This document shows, piece by piece, positions 48,984-57,146 of a DNA stretch of 64,000 nt. Numbering within the stretch: the first letter of the stretch is position 1; the number at the start of each line of letters is the position of its first letter. The translations under genes were made by a program, and so were the position numbers. The notes under the pieces were generated by a model. That model saw only the letters and a program-made list of their open reading frames with translations, did not search any database and was not told the DNA's origin. The stretch comes from Sphingobacterium gobiense. GTDB lineage: Bacteria; Bacteroidota; Bacteroidia; Sphingobacteriales; Sphingobacteriaceae. Where the stretch lies: positions 620,001 through 684,000 of the forward strand of contig NZ_PVBS01000001.1 of NCBI RefSeq assembly GCF_002980575.1, written 5' to 3'.

Positions 48984-50136
48984 ATACCCGCCGACTACAG
49001 GAGGTATGGAAAAGCAGAGTTATGAATTGATTGAAGGTATGCATGCCTATGCTACTGTACGGAAAATTGTATATAAACGAGAAGAAAGCTATTTTCACTT
49101 CTTTCGTAAATTGAACGGTCGCATTTTGGCTATGATACATCGATATCCTAAAATTGAACTTGTACACTTTAACGATGGTTTGATAGCAGCGGTTAGTCTT
49201 TGGCACGTAGGCTACGATCATTTGCGAAGGGTAGTTACGCTTCATGGATTGGATGTTGTTTTCCCTCTTAACATCTATCAAAAATTTATTTTACCACGTT
49301 TCAATCGTTATGATCATATTATAGCAGTTAGCCGTGCAACTGCCTCCGCTGCAATAAGTAGGGGGGTAGAGGAAAGAAAAATTTCGGTTATCCCTAATGG
49401 AATAGATCATCAATTGAAACCCAAAAATTGTGCAAAAAGCTGGGAAGAGTTTCGACAGAAGTATAACTTACCCGCTAGCAGAAAAATTTTGGTGACATTA
49501 GGGCGTCCTGTTAAACGAAAAGGATTCTCTTGGTTTATTCGGGAGGTATTACCCCAGCTACCAGATGACTATTACTTGGTGATGGCAGGACCATTTTCTA
49601 ACGACTTGCCGAAAACAGAAAAATGGTTGACGCGTCTACCCAAACGTTGGCGTGAACTTTACATGTTATTTATGGGGTATCCTTCGGACCAGAAAGACAT
49701 ATATCGTCTGTTGAATGACCGGAAATATAATGAAAGAATAACACATGTGGGAAAATTACCAATGGAGGAACTAAAAGTTCTTTTAAGTCATGCTGAGGCA
49801 TTTTTAATGCCTAATATTAAGGTAGAAGGAGATATGGAAGGGTTTGGTTTGGTGTGTTTAGAAGCGAGTGTGTGCGGAGCCGTAGTGCTCGCTTCGGCGG
49901 TAGACGGAATCACCGATGCGATACAGCATCAAAAAAACGGGATACAGGTGGAACCGGAGAATGTCGAGGCTTGGTTGCTGGCGATACAAGAATTGTTATA
50001 TAACAACAAGAAAAAGCAACAGTCTGATTCCTTTCGTATCTATACATTGGGTCATTTTGGATGGGATAAAATGGTGAAAGGCTATGCGTCAATATTTGAA
50101 AAATTGATGATAACAAAAAAAAGAGGCTATTTATAG
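48958..50136 (+). CDS. GT4 family glycosyltransferase
   Basis: A 392-residue GT-B enzyme. It begins with the phosphate-loop type start FVSHKYPPTTGGMEKQSYEL, has ISVIPNGIDHQLKP at the domain hinge and LGRPVKRKGFSWFIREVLPQ in the nucleotide-sugar half. The E-x7-E motif is present as EGFGLVCLEASVC. It is the second sugar transferase of the three-gene unit, so a disaccharide head group is possible. The stop codon lies within the terminator hairpin. Confidence 0.88.
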   Translation: MEILFVSHKYPPTTGGMEKQSYELIEGMHAYATVRKIVYKREESYFHFFRKLNGRILAMIHRYPKIELVHFNDGLIAAVSLWHVGYDHLRRVVTLHGLDVVFPLNIYQKFILPRFNRYDHIIAVSRATASAAISRGVEERKISVIPNGIDHQLKPKNCAKSWEEFRQKYNLPASRKILVTLGRPVKRKGFSWFIREVLPQLPDDYYLVMAGPFSNDLPKTEKWLTRLPKRWRELYMLFMGYPSDQKDIYRLLNDRKYNERITHVGKLPMEELKVLLSHAEAFLMPNIKVEGDMEGFGLVCLEASVCGAVVLASAVDGITDAIQHQKNGIQVEPENVEAWLLAIQELLYNNKKKQQSDSFRIYTLGHFGWDKMVKGYASIFEKLMITKKRGYL

Positions 50137-50148
50137 CCTCTTTTTTTT
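50116..50148. terminator. Bidirectional terminator between the glycosyltransferase unit and rpsU
   Basis: AAAAAAGAGGCTA pairs with TAGCCTCTTTTTT (50117-50129 and 50134-50146), loop of 4 nt. T runs exist on both strands, serving both converging genes. Confidence 0.9.
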
Positions 50149-50167
50149 GTTATCACATCAAACAGTG

Positions 50168-50359
50168 TTAAACGCTTTCTTGGTTTAAGTGTTGTTTGTA
50201 GATTGCTTTCTTAATCTGGGTACGACGAGTTACTGATTTTTTCTCGTATGCTTGACGAGAACGAAGTTCACGTAATACACCAGTTTTTTCAAATTTCTTT
50301 TTGAAACGTTTCAACGCTCTGTCTAAAGATTCTCCTTCTTTTACATTTACGATAATCAT
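50168..50359 (-). CDS. rpsU: 30S ribosomal protein S21
   Basis: A 63-residue basic protein starting [20 protein letters not shown], the S21 signature, with the arginine-rich helix [21 protein letters not shown]21 sits on the platform near the 3' end of 16S rRNA and in Bacteroidota helps bury the anti-Shine-Dalgarno tail, consistent with the scarcity of Shine-Dalgarno sequences in this window. Single gene with its own promoter. Confidence 0.95.
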   Translation of the reverse strand: MIIVNVKEGESLDRALKRFKKKFEKTGVLRELRSRQAYEKKSVTRRTQIKKAIYKQHLNQESV

Positions 50360-50405
50360 GCTGTTAAATACCCCCTTTCGTGCCCTTTAATTTTTTTTGT
50401 GTGTG

Positions 50406-50434
50406 CAAAGATAGAGAAATAATTTGTACATCAA
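50406..50434 (-). promoter_or_regulatory. rpsU promoter; rest of gap empty
   Basis: Minus strand TTG (50434-50432), 18 bp, TATCTTTG (50413-50406). The rest of the 50360-50694 gap shows no ORF or hairpin and presumably includes the tRNA-Met promoter, which I could not place. Confidence 0.7.
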
Positions 50435-50694
50435 AAGGAATCGTCCAATAAATGTTTGCAATGTTAGTGTTTTATAATATTCTCGACGAAAATAGTATGT
50501 GTAGTTCGGTGATGTTAATTATGATATATTTTTCCTAATATATTGGTGATCTGGTGTCCTACGTGTGGTCGTCTTAATTAAGTATACTATTTTTAATTTT
50601 TTACGTATAAAATTTTGTTTTCTCCCAACAAATATCGATAATTGCATCATCAAAAGAGAACGGATGTAGCGCTTTTGAAATTTTATTAAATCTC

Positions 50695-50768
50695 GCGCCT
50701 ATAGCTCAGTTGGTTAGAGTAGAAGACTCATAATCTTTTGGTCCCTGGTTCGAGCCCAGGTGGGCGCA
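50695..50768 (+). tRNA. tRNA-Met (CAT)
   Basis: A 74-nt cloverleaf. Acceptor GCGCCTA/TGGGCGC, anticodon stem GAAGA/TCTTT with loop CTCATAA (anticodon CAT), T arm CCTGGTTCGAGCCCAGG, discriminator A. The first acceptor pair G-C excludes the initiator type. Elongator Met is most likely, but a lysidine-modified Ile tRNA with the same anticodon cannot be excluded by eye. Confidence 0.88.
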
Positions 50769-50774
50769 CAATCG

Positions 50775-50816
50775 AAAAAGTCGTTTTTCCGCAAGGTAAA
50801 GCGACTTTTATTTTTT
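50775..50816 (+). terminator. Terminator of tRNA-Met
   Basis: AAAAGTCG / CGACTTTT (50776-50783 and 50802-50809), possibly extended inside, followed by ATTTTTT. Confidence 0.82.
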
Positions 50817-51051
50817 CAGGTCAAAGGTTAAGACTATTTAATAAAAAACATTCACTTTCATGCTGCATAATTGCAAATTCACTGCTTAATGTAAGACACG
50901 AAAACGGGTTCACTAAACCCCGAACGAAGTTTTGTCAAATTGCCGTTTATGTACTTAAATAATTAAGTGTTAAAAGTCGCATCGGTATTGTATGCCTGTT
51001 TGGAGAAATTATAAAAGATATTTAATTTTAGCTAGCAAAATAATTTCACAG

Positions 51052-51444
51052 ATGAATAAAGGAATCAAACTTTATAACGAAGCCTTGTCTATTGAGGAAG
51101 CCAAGATCTGTATTTTTCTGGCAGAAGAAATTGATCGTGCTTTACCCAGTGCCATAAGCAAAATTTGGCATAGGCATCCCGTCTGGTTTATTGATGATAA
51201 TCCTATTGTAGGTTATAATAAATTGAAAAATGGTATTAGATTGCTCTTTTGGAGCGGCGAGACTTTCAACGAAGAGAAACTTGTTACGGGAACAGGCAAA
51301 TTTAAGGACGCCCATATATATGTTAACGCTATTGATGAGCTGGATATGGACGATCTTTCTCGATGGTTGGCGAAAGCTCTCGATATTCAATGGGATTATA
51401 AAAATATCGTTAAAAGAAAGGGCGCGCTAGTAAGACTAAAATAA
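51052..51444 (+). CDS. DUF1801 (YdhG-like) protein
   Basis: A 130-residue cytosolic protein of the DUF1801 type (alpha/beta, about 120 residues): KIWHRHPVWFIDDNPIVGYN, GIRLLFWSGETFNEEKLV and KDAHIYVNAIDELDMDDLSR match the family's strand-helix order. Its function is unknown; some relatives bind iron or take part in stress responses. The ATG at 51052 is preferred over one at 50992, whose 20 extra residues have no family match. Confidence 0.78.
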   Translation: MNKGIKLYNEALSIEEAKICIFLAEEIDRALPSAISKIWHRHPVWFIDDNPIVGYNKLKNGIRLLFWSGETFNEEKLVTGTGKFKDAHIYVNAIDELDMDDLSRWLAKALDIQWDYKNIVKRKGALVRLK

Positions 51445-51488
51445 GATATGCTATCTTTTTGGAAATTTCAATTTTTACATTCTGAATG

Positions 51489-51518
51489 TTGTTCACATGG
51501 GATTGAACAATAAATTTG
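51489..51518 (+). promoter_or_regulatory. Promoter of the DUF2200 gene
   Basis: TTG (51489-51491), 19 bp, TAAATTTG (51511-51518); the ATG follows 39 nt later. Confidence 0.75.
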
Positions 51519-51557
51519 TAATTTAGATCAGTAATTACATTCGAAACATCAATTCCT

Positions 51558-51908
51558 ATGAATAACACCCGAATTTACAAAATGTCGTTTGCAGGTGTCT
51601 ACCCACATTATATCCAAAAAGCGGAAAAGAAAGGACGTACAAAGGCGGAAGTCGATGAGATCATATTTTGGTTAACTGGATATGACGAGCAGTCATTACA
51701 GAAACTGTTGGATGAGAAAGTTGATTTTGAAACTTTTTTCATGAAAGCGCCCCAAATTAATTCAAATGCTTCAAACATCACAGGTGTGATTTGTGGCTAT
51801 CGTGTCGAAGATATAGAAGATAAACTTATGCAACAGGTTCGCTACTTGGACAAATTGATTGACGAACTGGCAAAGGGCAAACCAATGGAGAAAATTTTGA
51901 GGAAATAG
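51558..51908 (+). CDS. DUF2200 protein
   Basis: A 116-residue cytosolic protein of the DUF2200 family. It opens with the family pattern [22 protein letters not shown], continues [18 protein letters not shown], and closes with the helix [20 protein letters not shown]. The family has no established function. Single gene with a strong promoter. Confidence 0.88.
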   Translation: MNNTRIYKMSFAGVYPHYIQKAEKKGRTKAEVDEIIFWLTGYDEQSLQKLLDEKVDFETFFMKAPQINSNASNITGVICGYRVEDIEDKLMQQVRYLDKLIDELAKGKPMEKILRK

Positions 51909-51953
51909 CGGTGAGAGCTACTATTTAGAAGTATAAAATTCAGAAAAAACCGT

Positions 51954-51961
51954 ATATTTGC
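51954..51961 (+). promoter_or_regulatory. Promoter -7 box of the ABC-F gene
   Basis: TATATTTG, an exact -7 box, gives a transcript start near 51968 and so a leader of about 107 nt before the ABC-F ATG. The -33 region has no TTG. Confidence 0.6.
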
Positions 51962-51985
51962 AGACTCCAAATTAATAATAAACAC

Positions 51986-52076
51986 ATGTAAAATAATTTC
52001 TTTCAGACGTTCATAAAACAACGAGGCTCATTAAGGCTTTGCGCGATTTGTTCAACCGTTAAAAGAAAGAAATTAT
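51986..52076 (+). promoter_or_regulatory. Structured leader of the ABC-F gene with start-stop ORF
   Basis: The only ATG in the leader (51986-51988) is followed at once by TAA. Two bases later ATAATTTCTTTC (51993-52004) is perfectly complementary to GAAAGAAATTAT (52065-52076), which covers the purine-rich ribosome site and the first two bases of the ABC-F start codon. The closed form should block translation. A ribosome on the AUG-UAA could disturb the left arm. Confidence 0.6.
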
Positions 52077-53664
52077 GCTTATTATCCAAAATTTATCATA
52101 TATACATCCTAACAAAGAACCGTTGTTCAACAACATCAATCTTACCGTTAATCCAAATGAGAAAGTCGCATTGATTGGGAATAACGGAATAGGAAAATCT
52201 ACGCTATTGAAGATTATTGCCGAAGCTCTAGAACCATCTGCCGGTATTTTGCAGGTAGAAAGTAAACCGTACTATATCCCACAGATATTTGGGCAATATA
52301 ATCATTTAACGGTTGCCGAGGCTTTGGGAATTGACAAAAAACTGCACGCGCTCCATGAAATTTTAAATGGAAATGTCTACGAAGAAAATTACGATTTGCT
52401 TAACGATGATTGGACAATCGAAGAGCGTTGTAATGAAGTTCTTCTTGATTGGCAACTAAACGATCTAGACCTATCACAGAAGATGGAAACATTGAGTGGA
52501 GGACAGAAAACAAAAGTTTTTTTGGCAGGAATTGCCATTCATCAGCCCGAATTAGTTTTATTGGACGAGCCAAGCAACCATTTGGATATGATGGGTAGGC
52601 AGCTTTTGTATGACTTTATTCAAAAGACGAAGCAAACCTTTATCATTGTGAGTCACGATCGGAAATTACTGAACATCTTACATACCGTTTGCGAACTAAA
52701 TAAAAATGGTATTACGGTATATGGAGGTAATTATGATTTCTATATCGAACAAAAACAAGTAGAAATCAATGCACTTACGCAAGATATCCACAGCAAGGAA
52801 AAGGCGTTGAGGAAGGCTAAAGAAAAGGAACGCGAAACGATTGACCGGCAACAAAAGTTGGACACCAGGGCGAAAAAGAACGTAGGTAAAGCCGGACTTC
52901 CAAAAATAGTTGCCAATACGTGGAAAAACAATGCGGAGCGAAGTACAGCCAAAATTGCAGGTGTACACACAGAAAAAATCGGAAATATCCAACAAGAGCT
53001 TCAAGACCTACGCTCTTCTTTGTCTGAAACCGATCAAATGAAATTCGGATTTGACAATTCAAAACTACATAGAGGCAAAAATCTGTTTATTGCAAACAAC
53101 ATTAACTTTTACTATAAAAAGGAAGAATATCTCTGGAACGAAAATATTAATATGCAAATCGTCAGTGGAGAACGTATTGCCATAAAAGGTGCAAATGGTA
53201 CGGGGAAAACAACGTTAATTCAATTAATTTTAGGCAATATAGATCCACAGGTAGGGTCCGTTTACCGAGCTGAAAGCAGGTCGGTTTACATTGATCAAGA
53301 ATATTCTTTGATTAATAATAGTTTGAATATCTACGAGCAGGCACAACAATTCAACGCGTCTGCCTTGCAGGAACATGAAATCAAAGTTAGACTAAGCCGG
53401 TTTTTGTTTACCAAAGATGATTGGGAGAAGCCCTGTAATATGTTAAGTGGGGGAGAAAGAATGCGTTTAATGTTATGCTGCTTAAATATTACGAACCAGT
53501 CACCCGATATCATTATTTTGGATGAACCGACTAATAATCTGGATGTTCAAAATATAGAAATACTGACGAATGCTATCAATGACTATCGTGGCACACTACT
53601 CGTCATATCCCACGATGAAACATTTTTAGAACAGATAAATATCGAAAGAATAATTGCGTTGTGA
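52075..53664 (+). CDS. ABC-F family ATPase
   Basis: A 529-residue soluble protein with two ABC domains and no membrane helices. The first Walker A is GNNGIGKSTLLKII and its signature is LSGGQKTKVFLAG; the second are GANGTGKTTLIQLI and LSGGERMRLMLCC. The linker between them is long and basic (KALRKAKEKERETIDRQQKL), the part that reaches into the ribosome. ABC-F proteins bind the E site, and some displace antibiotics from the peptidyl-transferase centre. The inducible-looking leader suggests a resistance-type member, but the subfamily cannot be named by eye. The start codon is in the right arm of the leader hairpin. Confidence 0.9.
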   Translation: MLIIQNLSYIHPNKEPLFNNINLTVNPNEKVALIGNNGIGKSTLLKIIAEALEPSAGILQVESKPYYIPQIFGQYNHLTVAEALGIDKKLHALHEILNGNVYEENYDLLNDDWTIEERCNEVLLDWQLNDLDLSQKMETLSGGQKTKVFLAGIAIHQPELVLLDEPSNHLDMMGRQLLYDFIQKTKQTFIIVSHDRKLLNILHTVCELNKNGITVYGGNYDFYIEQKQVEINALTQDIHSKEKALRKAKEKERETIDRQQKLDTRAKKNVGKAGLPKIVANTWKNNAERSTAKIAGVHTEKIGNIQQELQDLRSSLSETDQMKFGFDNSKLHRGKNLFIANNINFYYKKEEYLWNENINMQIVSGERIAIKGANGTGKTTLIQLILGNIDPQVGSVYRAESRSVYIDQEYSLINNSLNIYEQAQQFNASALQEHEIKVRLSRFLFTKDDWEKPCNMLSGGERMRLMLCCLNITNQSPDIIILDEPTNNLDVQNIEILTNAINDYRGTLLVISHDETFLEQINIERIIAL

Positions 53665-53670
53665 GGACAA

Positions 53671-54450
53671 TTAATTCAACGCTCCTAAACTATCCACACC
53701 CATATCATGCTGAGCAAGAAGGCCACGGTTGTCCATATCCCGTACAATCTTCGTGCTCGCCATATATTCGGGGTTATCTGCATAAATATAAAGGAGCGTA
53801 CCATTCTTTATCGTATTAATGATAGGCTTTGTCACATGACGAGGTAGCGCCGGGCAGCCGTAACTCCGTCCTAGACGGCCCGTAGATTTGATAAACGATT
53901 CGCTGCAATAGTCTGCACCGTGTATGACCACAGCTCTTGCTTTTGCTTGGTCATTAATACCTTTTTCAAGTCCGTTAAGTACTAACGAATAGCCATTTCC
54001 ACCTTGATAGGTGTTTTCAGTTTGGTAAAAACCTAAAGAACTTTGATAAGAACCATGTCTATTCGAAAAAGAACGAGCATATTTATCACCGGAGTTACGT
54101 CCGTGCGATACTATCGTATGGTATAAAATTTCTTCATTTTTCATATCCAACACAACCATTCTTTTTTCAGTTGACGGCAGCGTGAAATCGATAACCGTTA
54201 GGATATGATCATACTTGGGGCGCAAGGTCTGGTATCCCTGCATGGCTTGTTCAAAGGCTTCATATTTTAAAACAGACCCCAAATTCATTTTACGATAAAG
54301 GAGTTTGGTATGGTCAATTTTTGGAAGAGGTTCTTTTTCTATTGCAGTTTCAACTGCTTTTTCTTTTGGAAGATGTTCTGTTAGCCTAGTCGGTATATAA
54401 CTCACTAAAAACGACGTCAACAGCACCAATATAAAACTACGCATAGGCAA
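53671..54450 (-). CDS. Murein L,D-transpeptidase catalytic-domain protein (YkuD_2 type)
   Basis: A 259-residue exported protein with an N-terminal signal or anchor segment (residues 4-18). The catalytic region contains VVIHGADYCSES and GRSYGCPALPRHV, whose cysteine is the expected nucleophile of the YkuD_2 family. These enzymes cross-link or anchor peptidoglycan stems through meso-diaminopimelate. A second L,D-transpeptidase gene lies 64 bp upstream on the same strand, pointing to joint control. It is convergent with the ABC-F gene, 6 bp between stops. Confidence 0.88.
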   Translation of the reverse strand: MPMRSFILVLLTSFLVSYIPTRLTEHLPKEKAVETAIEKEPLPKIDHTKLLYRKMNLGSVLKYEAFEQAMQGYQTLRPKYDHILTVIDFTLPSTEKRMVVLDMKNEEILYHTIVSHGRNSGDKYARSFSNRHGSYQSSLGFYQTENTYQGGNGYSLVLNGLEKGINDQAKARAVVIHGADYCSESFIKSTGRLGRSYGCPALPRHVTKPIINTIKNGTLLYIYADNPEYMASTKIVRDMDNRGLLAQHDMGVDSLGALN

Positions 54451-54514
54451 AAAAATAAATTCAAATGCAAAGGTAGCACTAATTTGGCTATCAAAGTGTT
54501 AAATTATGTCAAGA

Positions 54515-55549
54515 TCATTCAATGACGATAACCAACGCATTGAAAGTTTCTGTCCAATCGTATACAAATTTAGCATGTGAGGACGCATTACGTACACACA
54601 TGTGCGATCGTGGCGTCGTTCCCAGCGACCAGCTATGTTCTATAATAGGTGCATTTACACTTTGCGTCGGCACACCATGTATATAAGCTCCATTTGTAAA
54701 ACGGCTAGCATAGGGTGCATAGCCGTGAATGGTATTGGTTCCATCTTTCAGATAAAACATTTTGGCTTTCTTTTCCTGGATTACAAATATCCCTAACGGA
54801 GTTTCATGAGCATAAGGCGGTTTATGAACACCGGAAGTAGCGGGATTCATACTTCGGATAACCCATTGACAATCCCCCGTGCGTTCTGTGGTAAGTATAT
54901 TTTGATTTGTCACATCCACAAAAGCAACGCGATGGAATGTTACTGTGTCACCGATAGCTTTCACATAACGTTTGGGGGTCTCCCAAGTACCTTCAAAAGA
55001 CACACCTTTTAGTTTTACCCTATCCAGTGTATCGCTAGTCACCAATTTTGCAAGCGCACCATCTCGTCCGTAAATCGTCGGAGCTTCGGTTTCGCCTACG
55101 ACATAAAGGGGAGCGGCTTGATAGCGTTCTGTACCTAGCGAATCCGAAATGAGCTTGTATTCATTGCGGTGATAATTCTTTACCAGTGGCGCTTCCCGGT
55201 TTTTATTTTTCCGATTTTGTAATACCGCATAGGATGCAGTTTCTCGTTGAAAATTTTCTACAAACGCAAGTTTTTCTTTGATTTTGTCTAATTGAAAACG
55301 TCTTGTAGTATCCTGATAAGGATAGGTCTCTTCCAATGTATACTTATCATATGTCAATTCTTTGGAAAGCTTAATGTCATCAGCAGTCCTGGGTCTCTTT
55401 CGCTCTTCCTCTTCTGCTTTCCTGACCATTTCCAGCGAATCTGCTTTGCGTTGCTCTGCAGGATCAGTCGTTTCTGCGTGTTGATTGTGGTTACACGACC
55501 ATGCAATCGCGACGATAATTAAAAGTGATAACGTAAAATATACTCTCAT
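54515..55549 (-). CDS. L,D-transpeptidase lipoprotein (YkuD)
   Basis: A 344-residue lipoprotein with lipobox AWSC (cysteine 19). A long charged linker follows (LEMVRKAEEEERKRPRTADD) and then a C-terminal YkuD domain with FVIQEKKAKMFYLKDGTN, YIHGVPTQS and the active site RSHMCVRNAS. The usual S-H-G-C-x-R has methionine in place of glycine. The ATG at 55549 is used because the alternative at 55588 lies in the promoter box. It presumably acts on periplasmic peptidoglycan together with the downstream paralogue. Confidence 0.87.
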   Translation of the reverse strand: MRVYFTLSLLIIVAIAWSCNHNQHAETTDPAEQRKADSLEMVRKAEEEERKRPRTADDIKLSKELTYDKYTLEETYPYQDTTRRFQLDKIKEKLAFVENFQRETASYAVLQNRKNKNREAPLVKNYHRNEYKLISDSLGTERYQAAPLYVVGETEAPTIYGRDGALAKLVTSDTLDRVKLKGVSFEGTWETPKRYVKAIGDTVTFHRVAFVDVTNQNILTTERTGDCQWVIRSMNPATSGVHKPPYAHETPLGIFVIQEKKAKMFYLKDGTNTIHGYAPYASRFTNGAYIHGVPTQSVNAPIIEHSWSLGTTPRSHMCVRNASSHAKFVYDWTETFNALVIVIE

Positions 55550-55585
55550 GTATTGAGTTAACAGTTTGCTGATAAGTGATTGCTC

Positions 55586-55593
55586 CAAAGATA
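55586..55593 (-). promoter_or_regulatory. Promoter -7 box of the L,D-transpeptidase genes
   Basis: Minus-strand TATCTTTG, 36 nt before the ATG at 55549. The longer candidate ORF would start inside it, so this decides the start codon. Confidence 0.6.
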
Positions 55594-55689
55594 TATAAAA
55601 TGTTGTTTACTTTTTACTTTGTTTAGGGTAGATGTACAAATTGTACTGACAATCTTTTATCTTCGTATAAGAGACTAAAAAGTAAATAA

Positions 55690-57024
55690 ATGAAATGGTT
55701 TATCGGTATAGCAATGGTATGTATTTCCTGTTTAGCAAAATCACAGGGGATATTCCAGATTCGTGATGATAAACCAGTGTCCTTCAAATTTGAGTTGATA
55801 AACAATGTTGTGTTGGTGCCGCTCACAATAAACGGAATACCATTTTCTTTTTTGCTTGATACTGGTGTGAAAGAAACCATTTTATTTGTCAATGCTGAAG
55901 ACTCGCTTTACTTAAATAACCAAAACAAAATGAAGTTCCGCGGTATTGGTATCGAAGAGGGAGTTGAAGGAATTCTATCGACAGGTAACGTTATCGAGGT
56001 TGGCAATGTAGCCGTGGATTCTCTGCATTGGATATATGTGATACAAGCCGTTGAACTGGATATCTCGAGTGATGTTGGTGTAGCTATTAATGGTATACTC
56101 GGCTCCAAATTTTTCAATAGCTTCGCTGTAAAACTAGATTATCAGAAACAGCGCATGACACTGTTTCCACCCGATTACGATTATGGGAGATTCGTTCGAA
56201 AATATAAATATGTTCCGTTAACTATAGAAAACGAACGTCCCTACGTCACCGCTAATATGTTAATTGACACCGCTTGGCTGAGAGGAAAGATGTTGCTGGA
56301 TATGGGAAATACTTCACCTTTAATGCTGTTTGCTTTTTTGCTTCCAGATTTTCATATCAAAGAACCCTATGTAGAAGAATATATCGGTCGCGGTTTTAAC
56401 GGCGCGGTATACGGAAAGCGTAATCGTATTAGAAAAATCGCATTGGAAGATTTTACTTTAAATTACCCGATTGTCGCTTATCCGGATTCTAATGCCTTAT
56501 TTATGAGTAAACTGGCGGAAAATAGAATAGGCTCGATTGGAAACCAAGTGCTACAACGTTTTCATTTGCTCATAGATTATAGTAAAAATGCACTATATCT
56601 CCGTAAAAACAAGAAGTTTGCCAAGCCGTTTTTGTTAAATATGGCGGGAATCGAAGTACGACACGACGGCATGATCTGGAAAAGAGAATTAGTGAAAGCA
56701 GATCCCAAAAAGAACGATAATCAAATGAAGCCTGATCAGGGCATTACCATTAATCTCGCCAATGACGCATTCCAATATAAGTTTGTGTTGCAACCTACTT
56801 ATTGTATAGCAGGAATACGAAAAGACTCGCCCGCCGAAAAAGCGGGCATCCTAGCAGGTGACATGTTATTGAAAGTGAATGGAAAACCGGCAGGTAAATT
56901 AACGTTAGTTAAGATTATGGCGGCATTACAATCGCGTCCTGGTGAAATTATTCGGCTTACGCTGCGACGAGGTGATGAACAATATGATATACGATTTCCG
57001 CTTGTAGATCCAATTCCTTTTTAA
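55690..57024 (+). CDS. Exported aspartic-protease-like protein with PDZ domain
   Basis: A 444-residue protein with signal peptide (residues 1-19). Two retropepsin-like halves follow: the first has FLLDTGVKET (D-T-G at residues 57-59) and a later I-L-G-S strand, the second has MLLDMGNTSPL, where D-M-G stands in place of D-T/S-G. Residues 370-440 form a PDZ domain (GIRKDSPAEKAGILAGDMLL). Bacteroidota have many such clan AA proteins with PDZ tails; their targets are unknown. It is divergent from the L,D-transpeptidases. Confidence 0.82.
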   Translation: MKWFIGIAMVCISCLAKSQGIFQIRDDKPVSFKFELINNVVLVPLTINGIPFSFLLDTGVKETILFVNAEDSLYLNNQNKMKFRGIGIEEGVEGILSTGNVIEVGNVAVDSLHWIYVIQAVELDISSDVGVAINGILGSKFFNSFAVKLDYQKQRMTLFPPDYDYGRFVRKYKYVPLTIENERPYVTANMLIDTAWLRGKMLLDMGNTSPLMLFAFLLPDFHIKEPYVEEYIGRGFNGAVYGKRNRIRKIALEDFTLNYPIVAYPDSNALFMSKLAENRIGSIGNQVLQRFHLLIDYSKNALYLRKNKKFAKPFLLNMAGIEVRHDGMIWKRELVKADPKKNDNQMKPDQGITINLANDAFQYKFVLQPTYCIAGIRKDSPAEKAGILAGDMLLKVNGKPAGKLTLVKIMAALQSRPGEIIRLTLRRGDEQYDIRFPLVDPIPF

Positions 57025-57096
57025 TTTACCCAACTTAAAATAAATAGATGAAGAAAAGGCTTGTTTAATTTTTTTTATCAGAAGTGATGAAAATTA

Positions 57097-57127
57097 TTGG
57101 CATTCCATTTTGAAATACCTTTATTTG
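57097..57127 (+). promoter_or_regulatory. topA operon promoter
   Basis: TTG (57097-57099), 20 bp, TTTATTTG (57120-57127; one mismatch to TAnnTTTG), 19 nt before the topA ATG. Confidence 0.65.
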
Positions 57128-57146
57128 CAGAAATCATTCATTATAA

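Noticed and set aside
50738..50962. Plus-strand 74-codon frame starting MVPGSSPGG
   Set aside because: It begins inside tRNA-Met and continues through its terminator.
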